The notes under the pieces were generated by a model. That model was not told where the DNA came from and searched no databases. It saw only the letters and a list, made by a program, of their open reading frames with translations. Positions 36,080 to 47,957 of a stretch of DNA of 64,000 nucleotides are shown here, in pieces; the stretch's first letter is position 1, and every line of letters begins with the position of its first letter. Source of the stretch: Phoronis australis (Eukaryota > Phoronida > Phoronidae). A program made the position numbers and the translations under genes. Location: positions 144,958 to 208,957 of the forward strand of contig NMRA01000633.1 of assembly GCA_002633005.1 (NCBI GenBank), in the 5' to 3' direction.

Positions 36080-38045
36080 ACATTGTTCAAAAATTGGCTG
36101 TCACAGTGCCATCTTGCATCCAATTTCGCTCAAGACCCAAAGTCCTTAGGCTATTGAATAAATTTATGCACTTTCATGTCTTTCAGGCGAAAAAAAGCGA
36201 TTTCTAGCTCAAATATGGTATGGTAACAAAGTGAAGATATAAATAACTTGTCAACAACATCTCAGAAGTAAATCTCGAATATTGCAAGAACATCAAGTTG
36301 TAGCAAGAAACGGGTTTCACAATATTAATAGCTATTGAAAAATCTATCCTCATACTAAATTTCAGACAGATCCGTCAAGGGATGCCAGATACAGACCAAA
36401 AACTCAGTTATTTGGAAACCAGTCTTCGGAAAAAACTTGAATAATTCCAGAATGGTAAGAGCTGGAGAAAAACAAAATTAGACACCTGCGATAGCTCTTT
36501 AGATAGCCTTTCTAAGGAAAAAATCAGAATAATCCCCACCAGAAATAGCGGGGCTATGATTCCACAACTAAAAAATGGAAAAATGGCCGTAATGGCGCCA
36601 TCCTGTTTCCGATTTTAAGGATATCTCCAACCTTAGTTAGTGGCCTCCATTCTAACTCCTATGTCAAAAAAACTAAGCTTTGTCAGCTAGTAAAAGTATA
36701 TATTTTCTGAAAGAACAAAAACCAGAAAATATAAACTTTTTGTATTTATGTGCAATTATTATTTTTACGTAAAAACCTTTCTGAAGTCAAAATTTCATTT
36801 TTAAGAAAGGTACATTCATAGCAAAATAACCCCTTGGTCGATTTTAATGAAATCTTTTTTAACTTTCACCAGTTACCTCAAAATTACCGTTAGGAATTTT
36901 CGATTAGTCTGTTCGTTTGGTTTCTATGACAAAATTACAAATCAACTCGCAAAACATAAGGTATTTTTGTAAAAAATTGAAGTCATATTCGTCTTTGCCA
37001 CATTACGCAAAAACTAGAGCTTTATTAAAAAACCTAACAGCGTTTTTGAGATTGATGACTAAATATTAAGTTTGGAAAGTTTCAGCGAAATCCATCCAGC
37101 TATTTCACTGTTCACTCGCAATGTCAACTGATTTTGCAGTGCGTAACTAACTTAATTATCATTAAAACCTCAAATAGACGTATTGTTCCCAGCCAACTTT
37201 TACTCTTGTTTACGCCCTACTTTCTAAGTAGGTCACACTTCATAGCCTGTACACGTCACGTGCGGGGAGACTGATACGAAATCAAGTAAGAAATGGGTTA
37301 CAAAAATCAAATCGGTGGTTAAAGTATGTCGTTAGCATGAGCTCTAAACATCGAAATGTCAACTCATTAACTGAATTAAGGAATTAGGGTGAGGATTTAT
37401 CTCTTTTCACAACTTTCTGTGTTCATGACCACAGACGCCTGAGGCGCCTCGTAGCATTCGTTTTCAACGCCAACGGTCGTATGCATGTAGATACACAACT
37501 CTCTTAGGATCAAAACTATCTTTTGTCTTCGTTTCCCGGCACCATTCTACCATAAGTACACCTCGTTGGCTCAATGTTACGGCGACTGAAAGGACTGAGG
37601 GTATGTGAAGCTGTTCTGTACCTGGCGGGAGATTCGATTTAATTGAAAGCTCTTTAACCTTTGACCTTGGATAAGTAGTAAACAAATATCCACAAGGTTG
37701 TGCAGTTACAAAGTGGTTCTGCTAAATCTTTTGTTTCTCGCTAGGCTGTAAATATTTTGTATTTGGAGTTCCCCGAGAATGAAGATAAGGTATTTTGCTA
37801 GACACAAGTGAAATATTGTAAAAATGGCCAATTTTTGTTCATAAGGTTGGAGATAATCTTAACCAAAAACAATAGTCTTTGTTGTTCAGATAACAACTGC
37901 AATCTCTTGCGTGTGAACAAAGAAACAAACAAAGTTTATGATAAAGCAACATACCTGAACAAATTTCATTTCACCAAGTAAAAACAAAAAACAAATTTAT
38001 GATAAAGCAAGATACACAGCAAAATTTTATTTCACCAAGTAATTA
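36080..38045. repeat. Mixed R-family repeat region
   Basis: Words typical of the R family recur: AATGGCGCCATCC near 36593, ATCTCCAACCTTAG, GTTCAGATAACAACTGCAAT near 37886, GTGTGAACAAAGAAACAAAC and AAGCAACATACCTGAACAAA. The last is followed by TTTCACCAAGTA twice (about 37968 and 38030). Boundaries are unclear and several elements may be nested. I see no exon. Confidence 0.45.
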
Positions 38046-38340
38046 CAATAGCGACACAGACTTAGAAAAAAATTTGCCAAGGATGATGACAGTATTTGTA
38101 AGGCCCAGAGCAGACCACAAAAGCATCATACCAGTAACAGCAGCTGCAATACAAGTGTACATTCCATGTTTTGCTTTATTAATTGAGACTAATGAGTTAC
38201 AGAGCTCTAAGCAAGCCAACCATTGGTGGCATGCTATTGCACACTTTAAAACATCTGACCATGACTTGACATTCTTGGGACACTTGTTGAACAACCTGGG
38301 AATCACTTTGGGTGGCCATTTGGAGTGTAGGCCAGCCTCC

Positions 38341-38469
38341 CGTTCAGTAACGCTAGGACCTAGCTAAAAAGCAAGACTTCGCGAGATTACGTGAGATATT
38401 GCCGTGCATTTCAAATTAGAACACGTGACTTTGACTAGGTTTTAGCTAGGTCCTAGCGTCTACTGAACG
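38341..38469. mobile_element. Foldback miniature element, 129 bp, with inverted repeats of about 29 bp
   Basis: CGTTCAGTAACGCTAGGACC then TAGCTAAAA on the left is matched on the right by TTTTAGCTAGGTCCTAGCGT then CTACTGAACG, apart from one small indel. The centre, about 70 bp, is unique. No clear target duplication could be seen, so the superfamily is open. Confidence 0.8.
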
Positions 38470-39436
38470 CACGCCAGCACTGTCTACCTGATTTATGAAA
38501 ACAGCAGGGGGCAACATCTGTATCCTTAAAAGACATTGGTTTTCGTGGTAACAGACAGAATTAACTGGATCACAGTTGTATCATGGAATACCGTGTTTCA
38601 AAGAGAATTCAAATATTTCAATAGCAGAAACAATAATTCTTGAATTGATGGTTTTCAATAGTCGAACATCAAAAACATAATCCTCCAAAATCATTACCTT
38701 AGACCAAATTCAGCAATAATTCAACTAGAGACAATCGCTAGTTATAAATTCTCTCTGAAGGTGGCACCTGTTTTTTTCCAGTTTTTGCAAGTTGAGCGTG
38801 TAGCAAGTACAGCTGCAGAACAGCAAAGAAAAGTTCAATAGAGATACCATACCATTTTTATGGCACTGACTTGGTAATTGGTATTTATTACATTGAAATA
38901 GAAAATAGAGTTTGATAATTTAAAAAATGGAAATACAGAATTTTCGGTTAACTAAAATATCTGCTTTTACAAACTGAAAGCCCTTGTGTCCATAGGCTAT
39001 ACTTCATGTGAAGCACCATGTTTACCCATCAATACATTAAACTAGGCACATAGGATCACTAACTCAAATATATAGGGCAAGCTTTGCTGCAGAAAAACAT
39101 CACCTTTTGAAATTCTATATAAAACGCCCAAGAACAAGTCACAAAATTGTCATTTGTTGATTTTTCTATGACTGTATGCTTAACTACAAATACGCAATCA
39201 AAATTTTGGTCATCATAGTTTCGTGACATTGAAGTATGGTTCTATGATAGAACGATAGGACAATGGCAATAACAAAGTAGACGGTCCCCATGATTCTATG
39301 ATACTGTGTATTAAACTGGATGAACATTTATTCTAACTTGGAATTTTATTCACCCCCAGGCAAAAGGAAAACCTAAGAATAAATAACTGTAACACACAAT
39401 TGACCAAAGAGTGTATAGATGGAAAGTGATGCTTAC

Positions 39437-39537
39437 ACAAAGGAGAAGTCCATACTGTCAGGCTATTATTTACATTCTTGTCTGTCTCTATGGATGTCAA
39501 GCTGCTTTCAGAACTGGCTGGTGCCATTAAGAAAGTG
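39437..39537 (-). CDS. Candidate exon, Ser/Thr-rich, gene unknown
   Basis: On the minus strand this 101-nt stretch follows a pyrimidine-rich acceptor (CTCCTGATTTGTCTAG) and ends at GTAAGC. Only one frame is open: one base, then 33 codons reading TFLMAPASSESSLTSIETDK and NVNNSLTVWTSPL, then one base. The other two frames hit stops. Composition would suit the same Ser/Pro-rich gene as the exons at 18347-18433 and below. Its end phase (1) does not fit the phase-0 start of that exon, so a missing exon between them would be required. It could also be a separate gene or chance. Confidence 0.4.
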
Positions 39538-40397
39538 CTAGACAAATCAGGAGGACATAAAATAATGGACCATAAGAGCAGACTTAGTCCCTGGAGGTCA
39601 AGTGTCAAGGGTTATCTATGTGAATGACTCCTGCATTATGATATTCTGAAAAATGTCCAAGGGAGTAAGCGGGCTTCAAAATTTTCAGCAGCTGCATTTC
39701 TCAACAGAGGGATGGAATTTCAAAAGTGTTCAACCAATGTTTTGGATGTTTTGAACCTTTTGGCATCAATTTCCTTTCAATTATTTTTGTAATTTGGTGA
39801 CCTAATGCAAGTACAAAATATAAAAGAACTGAGTCATATATCGGTTGCAATACAGTAAAGTTGACAGGGTTAATTTCAATGTTAAAGCAAGTTGCAGCTA
39901 TCCTTAAGAACAACTTACATAAATATTAGTCCACCCAATAGTTCTAAAACTAATTTACAGATGACCTCAAGTGACACGGAACACAGAACACAGCTAAAAA
40001 TTCTTCAGTTTGCAGTGCTCAACTTGGCGACCTCACGGGTGAGAAACAACGTGACCGCCAGTCCTCTAAACAGGACCTACGGGGATCAAATGGGACCGCA
40101 GCACCAGAAAATGGGACTGACGCACCTAAAAACATGACCGCCCCACCACAAAACAGGACCGCCGGGGACTACAACCGCAATGACTAACAGGCTAAGATTT
40201 ATTACCGTTAGGCCTACACAGATCATACAATGGGGCTATTATATGCGTAAACATATGCAGGTCTTGTGCCCATTAATCCACCGAAATCTTTTGTGCGTAA
40301 CAGAGGACAGTGTCGATTTGTAATACGCGGCGCTTTTGAGTTTTACTCATCACCAGGCTCCCGGCTGCGGTATGTGACTTATAAACAGTTGAAAGGT

Positions 40398-40430
40398 CAA
40401 CATTTAATAAATTAGATTTATTAAATGTTG
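40398..40430. repeat. Perfect hairpin, 14-bp stem, 5-base loop
   Basis: CAACATTTAATAAA at 40398-40411 and its reverse complement at 40417-40430 flank the loop TTAGA. AT-rich, so it could extrude as a cruciform. Confidence 0.9.
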
Positions 40431-40606
40431 TTTAACAACCACGTTGTGCGCTTTTGAGCAAAATAATAATAATTTTATCCACTGCGTAAGTTTTAGAACA
40501 AAATGAAAATCATTTTCTCCAATTTGACGTTTAAAGTTAGTCAAGTAAAAAACGGGCGTTCTGGTTCTCGGGTGAAGCATCATCATACTAGCTGCCTTTG
40601 TGCGGC

Positions 40607-40655
40607 AAAGCTGTATATTTAGTATAGCAAAGCTGTATACTAAATATACAGCTTT
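40607..40655. repeat. Perfect hairpin, 20-bp stem, 9-base loop
   Basis: AAAGCTGTATATTTAGTATA at 40607-40626 is matched exactly in reverse complement at 40636-40655. The loop GCAAAGCTG itself repeats the start of the stem, so the structure may have arisen by an inverted local duplication. Confidence 0.95.
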
Positions 40656-41534
40656 ACGCCGATGTGGGTAAGAAACTGAACATGTAAAATCTTCACCCGG
40701 CGATTTGTGTTATTAACGACACTCTTCCTTCAGTAAACTAAATTATTTCATCAGCGCTTGAGAAAAATTGTCGTTTTGTCGTTATTCTGCGTTCTCTTAA
40801 GTCGTCTTACATTGGCCGGTTCCTTTACCCCCGATTCTTCAGTCAACTGTTCTTCTACAAGGTTGCGAATTATCGAAACTTGTTTCATTTCGTTATAAGT
40901 TTTTAGTATTTTAATACCAGCAAACCGAATTTCAGAACAAATCTTGTTGCCGCGAAGTTGGCATCATCTTCCGAAAGATGTCGCAAAATTTTTCTGAGGA
41001 AATGGCGCATGCACATGTCACGAGCGCGACAGACTTATTGTTACAATAGTTCATAGATTGTTTTTCACTCAATTGGTTGCAACCTGCAAGGTGAGTGTTG
41101 GTTGACGCCTAGATTTTGCATGTGCCTGCGCCGGTCGCGTGCTCTACTACATGTTGATGTAAGTTTCATGACGAGGTGAATAGCAGAACTACCCGGGCTG
41201 TGGGAAATTTCGGGGATGTAACGGAGCTCAATAACGCTTTATTTTGGCGATAGTCTTTACACAGCTATCTGACCGGTTACGTCATAACCCGCAGTATCAT
41301 ACAAAGGCCTTAACTACTCAGTCCCAGGCGGTCCTGTTTTGTGGTAGGGCGGTCATGTTTTTAGGTGCGTCAGTCCTATTTTGGGTGAGTCGGTCCGATT
41401 ATGAAGACCGGTGGTCATGTTGTTTCTCACCCGTGGACCTGCACTCTGGTCATCAATGCAACTTCTGATTGTTTGGCGAAGTGGGAAAAATTGTAAGACA
41501 ATGTCTCAACAGCGATTATTGAAGTCCGTCAATA

Positions 41535-43879
41535 CCGTAATCGTTCGGGTTAACGCCCATGCTCAGTTAACCGCCCATCCCCGACTTTAAGTGGATTTTC
41601 GATTTAACCGCCCATTGCTCAGTTAAGCGCCCCCCTGCGATTTTTGAAGATTTCCAGTTAAGCGCCCACCTCTCGGTTAAGCGCCCATCCCCGACTTTTA
41701 AAGAATGAAGATTTAGCATCTAGTGCTAAGGAAACGCGCGATTCCCCGACTTTTAGAAACAGATCGACGATCACAGTGAGTGCAACGAAGCCGGGACTCC
41801 GAGACGGTGGTTTAGCAATCTGAATTACAATACAGGTAACGAGTTATTGTCTTGGGTCATGAACTCACTTTCGCCGGCGTCAAAACCTCCGCTTTCAGCA
41901 ACTTTGTCTGCCGCGCTGAGTTTCCGTCTGCAGTGCACTAGATAAAACATATATTCGAAAAAATCAGGCCAGAGAAATGTGACAATGGTTTTGCCAAACT
42001 CCAAATTCTATTAAGGTGGGAAGCTCTCGTATTTTGAACAAATCTCACAACTCACGGAAAGATGTCAAATTCTCAATATTTTGATGAATATAACTGCCAG
42101 GTTATAGAGGATGTGGGGGCGACCCAAGGGACAGTAAAAGTGCCTTACTGGGTTACTAGTACTGATTTCGTTGCTGCCTGTCGATTTCTGAATTCAAACG
42201 TTGGCAGTAATTATGTTTGCGTATTATCTTGAAGAAATAAAAAAACGGCTAGTCAAATTTTGTTTTTCGCTTATTGCATCTCAGTCAAACTGGTTAGCAG
42301 ATTTAACTAATGTCGCCGGCTGTTCAATCTTTACTATTCTTGTGTCAGCCTGCACGTAAGCGTGACTGTGTGAATTATCGTTTCCACGTCCCCTTTTTAG
42401 CCATCCAGAATAATTGTGTTTATACATTGGCCATTTTTTAGCCTGAACAAAAATTCTTACCATTCGAGTCAGAAATATCTACGACGTAGACTGCTTGACG
42501 ATAGTGGGTAGGAGATTCACACAGCTAGTTACAGGGATGGGCTTAGGGAGCAATAGACTTGACATCGCAGTTTTGGGGAACATTGGCAACGGAGGAATAT
42601 CGTAAAGAACTGGGTCTTTCGTAACAACAGCTTAAAAGCACGATAGTCACGCCCGTTTTTGTTACTTCGAACTGTCGCTATGTGTGACAGATTTGTAGTG
42701 GTGCACGTGCGCAAGTTCCCACACTTTGGAGTGCATGTTACCTTGACACCAATATGTGATTGACAGGTGACTCACACGTAGGCCCTACGTGCGTGCTGAA
42801 TACCGCCACTATCTTTGGCCATAAAAAACGAGATGCATATTGAAAGAGGCCGTTATATTACTTGACGGCATTTCCAAGTCACGATTGTCAGCCGACTGAG
42901 ACATTGCGCGATAACAGCGGGACCGAACAGTGCCGCAGTGCGATATTACAAGTGATATAAATAGGATAATCTGGACATCTTACATGAAAAATAAATGTTT
43001 TTCCACCACGAAGTTTGGTAAGGTGATCGTTTAGAATAATGAATTGAAAAATTGCTGTTTTCTGACATTTTGTAACATATTTATGCAGTTGCTTGAAATT
43101 TTATTCTTGATCGACGACTGGCTCGACCACCCCCGATCCTTGTCTTACTTCTTTGCATAGCATGTTTGGCGCAACGGCAAGAGAGCAATGCCGGGCTGTC
43201 AAGATAAGACAGCTAGCCGCAGAACCATACGCTGAAAATGTCATTGAGTCACGGAGTGTCTAATATAACATCCCAAACACAAAAAACAACAGAGTTAAGT
43301 TTTTCAAGCTTTTATTACAACCAATTTTAAAACTGTTCTCTGAGTCGGAACTTGACAGCTATATATAGTACGAGACTGTAACCATAAATTTGATGTCTGA
43401 CCTCTGCAACACGTGAAGCTTGCACGCGCGCACTTAAGCAGGGTCACATCTTGAAACAGTTTTAATTCTAGTGGAGGCTGCTAGGTCACTGGTCGGGTGC
43501 GCACCGCAGGACGGCACGGGGCTATTACTCAGCAATTTTGTAAATTTAATAGTGAATGATTAATCTGAGAGCAAGAGAACCTTTGTTGGGATCATCCGCT
43601 GTTGTGATGTTTTCACAATCGTTTGGCAACGTGACGATAAAGCTCTTTGAAAAGGGCTACGCGTTCTGAGTGTGATTGTCGTGTCGGGACTTAGATCGCC
43701 AGGTAAGATTAACCGCCCAGGGCGGTTGTCTGTCGTAATAAGCACCCATGTTCGGTTAACCGCCCATCCCCTACTTTAGGTGGATTTTCGATTTAACCGC
43801 TCACTGCTCGGTTAACCGCCCTCCGATTTTTTGGATTCGCCAATTTAACCGCCCAGGGCGTTAACCCGAATGATTACGG
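41535..43879 (-). mobile_element. F2 element, 2345-bp copy in opposite orientation
   Basis: This is the reverse complement of the copy at 33390-35789 over essentially its whole length. The left end is CCGTAATCGTTCGGGTTAAC and the right end GTTAACCCGAATGATTACGG, with one mismatch. The left flank is TA (41533-41534); the right flank is TG, a one-base decay of the target duplication. Subterminal GGTTAA/GCGCCC arrays are conserved at both ends, and the interior again has no long frame. By eye most lines differ from the other copy at only a few positions. Confidence 0.9.
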
Positions 43880-44331
43880 TGATTCCTCTAAAATTCGTTT
43901 CAAAATATGAGGTGACTTCTTAATTTTAAACTGCTAACAGTTTTCCCAGATTCAATATTTTTGGTTAACAATTGTTCTGTTGATTTTTTGAAATCGATGC
44001 ATTTGCCACCACTGCAGTCTGTACACATCAAACACATGCTTAAATCACAATAGGAAGTAAACAAACGGAAGTTGGAATTGTTCAGCAGGATCATTGATTG
44101 CAAGTTTTGGCAACTTCAGATTTTGTTTGGCAACCTGGGATTTTTGCCAGGTCAACAAATGCAACTTGCTGTCAAGTGTGAGTGTGTACATGTGCGTGTG
44201 CGTAGTTTTTTGGAAAAGCCTGTGATGTCATGCAACACTTTAGCTTTAATTAATTGTTGTATATCATTGTTGAGTGGATATTTCCCATTTTTCACAAATA
44301 TGTTGACAGATTTGGCAGTCAAATACAGTAA

Positions 44332-44453
44332 AATGGTACACAATACAATGGTACACAACACAATGGTACACAACACAATGGTACACAATACAATGGTACA
44401 CAATACAATGGTACACAATACAATCCTACACAATACCATGGTATACAATACCT
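44332..44453. repeat. 15-bp minisatellite, eight copies
   Basis: The unit is AATGGTACACAATAC with C/T variation. Frames on both strands stay open across it (170 codons plus, 138 codons minus) because 15 is a multiple of 3. They are not genes. Confidence 0.95.
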
Positions 44454-44501
44454 GTTCTTCTTCCTTGTTCAATGTTTGTTTTGCATCGCCATTTTCTGCC
44501 A

Positions 44502-44530
44502 TGTTGTTGTTGTTGTTGTTGTTGTTGTTG
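44502..44530. repeat. (TGT)n microsatellite
   Basis: About nine uninterrupted TTG/TGT triplets. They extend the false frames of the adjacent minisatellite with poly-Val, poly-Asn or poly-Gln. Confidence 0.95.
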
Positions 44531-46524
44531 ATGTTTATACCATTTACTGTTACTTCTTTGTTGTTCACACTTACTTCTTCCTAAAAATGTCCAGGAATAA
44601 TTTAAGTAGGATTTGCATGTCAACATCACATTCCCTCAAAACCAAACTTATCTGGGAAGCATTTTTAATTTGCATCATTCCACAATGAGTTTGCAGTAAA
44701 CTGAAACCATGTGTGAATGGTCCAACAGTATGCAAGTTACCAATTCTCAGAGAAGTTTATAGTATGGAAAAACCTCACAAATTTCAGACAAAAGTAATGA
44801 ACAGCATTGGTCGTTTCTCAGAGAATTTCTAACACTGTTTGTCTAATTGTAGCTAATGTATAGAAGTTTTTAAAGTTATTTAACTTTACCAGACAAATGC
44901 TACATCATTTTAAAATATGATGTATCATTTATTCAATAAATTTTGCTCAAATTCGAACAGAAATATTGCCAAAAGTAATTTTTCAAAAGCTCACTGCATT
45001 GTTTAAAAATCCTCACAATTTTCTCACCCATTGGTTGATGAATGTTGTGCAAGATAAACCATACAATTATGAAGGTACTCATTTCAAGTTTACTTTCATT
45101 GAAAATTTCTATGACACAAAAAGTTAACTCTTCTGCCAAATTGACTTTCACATTAAAGAAACTTTACCGCAAATGAAAAATATTAAACTTCTCGTGAATG
45201 CCAGTCATTGAGCCCAACATAACTCTCTGTAACAAGCTGTTTACTTCACCAGCAAAATAATTCCTCACAGTCATATTTCAGGGAAGCACATTTTCCAAGA
45301 AAAAGCATTTTCACAACTTTGTAATTTACATTTTGCAGTGACCATTCAGTTATGTCCACTTTGCAATTAATTTTCTAAAGTCTGAAGATAGATTGCTTAG
45401 AGACAACAAGTGGGTTTGCATTAAGCTGTCAGACAAAAAGTAAAAGTTTGTGTTAATGAAGACTGCTTCCCAACTATACTGACTTTGAAATAAGGACACA
45501 AATCATTCGCCAAATTTTTTTACCACTTGTAAAGTTTGTGCTGTACAACACTTGTAACATGTTGCATGTAACAATTCAGTACAATTCCAAGTAAAAATAG
45601 TACCAAATTTATTCTATATTGTGACAGTAATATAGTGACAACCAGTCAGAGCCAGTAAAATACCATAAGTGGTATTGAACGCTGCAGTCGATACAGGAAG
45701 ACGCTGTTCGAGACAAGTAAGGACAACTTACACATGGCATTTAGTCACCTTTGAGCTAAGTGGCAGGCAGAGAATATTGAAAAAGTCTTCATCTTACTTT
45801 TCTATGGTCAGCATTGTAACTTTAACATCTACATAGCTTACGCAATGACGCACAAAAATAGCGAGTTTAAGCTTTGCTAAGTTTGATCTGAATCAATAAA
45901 CTGTGCAGAGAATAAATATCAAGCTTACACAAGGAGCAGCAATTAGACTTTAGTGAAGGGAATGTTCAGATTTAAAAATTTCAAGATATACATTTCCACT
46001 TATTTATAAACGTCATTTTCTAGTACATCATCATCTCTCCAACATGGCAACCATTGGCTGCCCGTTGTGAAGTTGACAGTCTAGTTTCCATTTGGGGAGA
46101 AAATCCGTGCCATTTTTAATGGCAAGCACAAAAACCATCGGCGCCTAACGACAACTTCGTTGAACTTAAGTTTTCTAACTAACTCCAAAGTTGATGGGAA
46201 CACTAACACTTAACTTCAGGGTTAACCACATTTAGCTTCCATAATAGCGAAGTTAACTGTATGGGAAACAGCCTCGAGTGGACGACTGGTTCACACAAAA
46301 CCTCCAACAACCATACAACGCATTAATTTCTCATTCACCCCTGCCATTGCAACAACGTACAATTTTTCATCATCAAATTTATATCCTTTCCACTGCTCAT
46401 TAGACACATGGCCACTTCATGCCACCATACATTAAATACTCCGAGATGCATCAGACTTTTCCAGAAGTGGGCAATGCTACGTGTATTCTGCGCAGCACCT
46501 GAGAACAACTGCAGTCGCGCCATC
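44531..46524. other. No gene recognised
   Basis: AT-rich sequence. Donor-like words at about 45728 and 45905 (minus strand) lack credible exons. Confidence 0.5.
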
Positions 46525-46650
46525 ATGTCCTCTGCAAAAGTCAATGCTCAAGTGCAGTATTGCTCAGCTATAAATTGCAATAATTCTTGGTGGAAGCAGC
46601 CAAATGTTCCAATTTAGTTTTCCAAATCCCGTTTATTTTACTAGTGCTCA
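46525..46650 (+). pseudogene. Second THAP-like domain relic
   Basis: From an ATG at 46525 the frame reads MSSAKVNAQVQ then YCSAINCNNSWW, matching the C-S-A-x-N-C-x-N start typical of THAP domains. The frame ends at TAG (46615), but a shifted frame over the same spot gives FSFPNP, close to the THAP F-x-F-P-K-D motif. This suggests a frameshifted, decayed domain. The downstream sequence does not continue the fold. It is independent of the relic at 8308-8562. Confidence 0.4.
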
Positions 46651-47318
46651 TGCTAGTATTGCTAGAACCTATGTCAAAATGCATGTACTCTATGTTATGG
46701 TGTGTTAGAGGGATTGCCTGGAACATGCAATCGAAAAACAGTCAAGTTGAGCAATATATAGAGTGGCAAAGAAAATAATTTTAAGCTAAGAAAGCATAAA
46801 CATGAAGGGTTTTTGATGACTTTTTGGTGGGAAATGAAACTATTGCATAAAATATACACAGTAACTCGTGGCACAAATGGGTTATGGGCAGTTTGATTTG
46901 TTTGCTTGTGATCGTAGCTGTACCTGTTGAACTAGTTTCAATAAAACTTATCTTAACATTCTAATTCATACTTGTTACCACCGGCACTCTAAGGGCAACA
47001 CTTTATGTTTATGCAAGTCTGTGCATGTGCCAATGATGTGCATGTTTGTGTCCATGAGCGCCTGCGTGCTTGCTTGTGTAAACACCACAGGTTGACAGAT
47101 TTCAGAGATGTTTTTAGGGGTGCTTGCCTTAGCCCAAAGGAGCAATCAATTAGATTTGAGATGGTTTAGTATCTCCATGACTTCCACCATTTTCTTGACT
47201 TCCATCTAAGGCCTAGCCTAGAATGCACAAGTCCAATTACACACTAGTATATTTGAAAATGTCTGTCAAGGCTGGAGGTTGTATAGATTTTGAAATTTTA
47301 AGGTCCCTGTCTGCTTAT

Positions 47319-47345
47319 TACTTGGCGGAATTCTTCCGCCAAGTA
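47319..47345. repeat. 12-bp palindrome with ACTTGGCGGAA arms
   Basis: TACTTGGCGGAA, three bases, then TTCCGCCAAGTA. The same word appears at the end of R-family repeats (20846-20870, 20908-20930), so this is probably a remnant terminus of that family. A C-run at about 47403-47414 follows. Confidence 0.85.
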
Positions 47346-47863
47346 TGTTGGTCTGACAGAAAGTTTTTTTTTTTGAATGAAATACTGCAGAATGGTACGA
47401 TCACCCCCCCCCCCCTTCGTCGTGTACTTTTTGCCGGAAGCATAGCAACTACCAGGTAGTAGACATGTGGGGAAATGAGCCATCTTTGCTTATCAACCAC
47501 AGTAGAAACCAGGTGGCGCTGTGTGCTGCGTGTTACATTTTTCAACAAGGCGCGACCGATCAACAGTATTTAATCTAAGATGCCACCTTGTACTTGGTCA
47601 ACAGATTTGTACAAGAATCACTGGCATTGCCCATTCTCCTTATCACGAGACTGATCAAAAAGCCCTTGTGTGAAATCAGGGCAATTACCTCATTGACCAA
47701 TACTTTTCAGCGATAAAACACTGTATGAAATAAATAAGGATATTGTACTGTTTGGCTTCTGAAACTGGGTACCTCATACACAGCTAAGTTAGGATGATTT
47801 TCCCCAAAGACGTACTTTCAAAAGTTAGCCATAACCATGAACTTGGATTTGAATTCACAAACA

Positions 47864-47957
47864 TTTTTAGTCTGGTCAGCACAACACCTGTTGACCACAT
47901 CACCTGCCCTAATGAATATGATGTGGCCAACAGGCAGTATGCCAACCAGACTAAAAA
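47864..47957. mobile_element. Small foldback element with imperfect arms of about 39 bp
   Basis: The left arm starts TTTTTAGTCTGGT and contains CCTGTTGACCACATCA. The right arm, reverse complemented, reads TTTTTAGTCTGGT with CCTGTTGGCCACATCA. The central spacer is about 16 bases. Frames on both strands across it are chance. Confidence 0.8.

Larger units (their letters stand above)
40033..41438. mobile_element. Element or foldback of 1.4 kb with terminal inverted arms of 120-140 bp
   Basis: The left arm 40033-40170 and the right arm 41320-41438 are reverse complements with some divergence. Shared words are CACGGGTGAGAAACAAC, GGACTGACGCACCTAAAAAC, ATGACCGCCC.ACCACAAAAC and AGGACCGCC. The arms are built from repeated GGAC/GACCG words. 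The 1.15-kb centre carries two perfect AT-rich hairpins (40398-40430 and 40607-40655) and no coding frame of note. It lies between the two inverted 2.4-kb F2 copies. Confidence 0.65.

Noticed and set aside
35734-36123. Minus-strand frames of 99 and 129 codons with five-residue repeats
   Set aside because: Direct translation of the 15-bp minisatellite; no gene context.
33390-43879. Whole F2-spacer-F2 unit as one composite transposon
   Set aside because: The left copy has its own TA duplication and restores the minisatellite on its own, so the copies were inserted separately.
44072-44584. 170-codon plus-strand and 138-codon minus-strand frames
   Set aside because: Carried by the 15-bp minisatellite and the TGT microsatellite; both strands are open for the same trivial reason.
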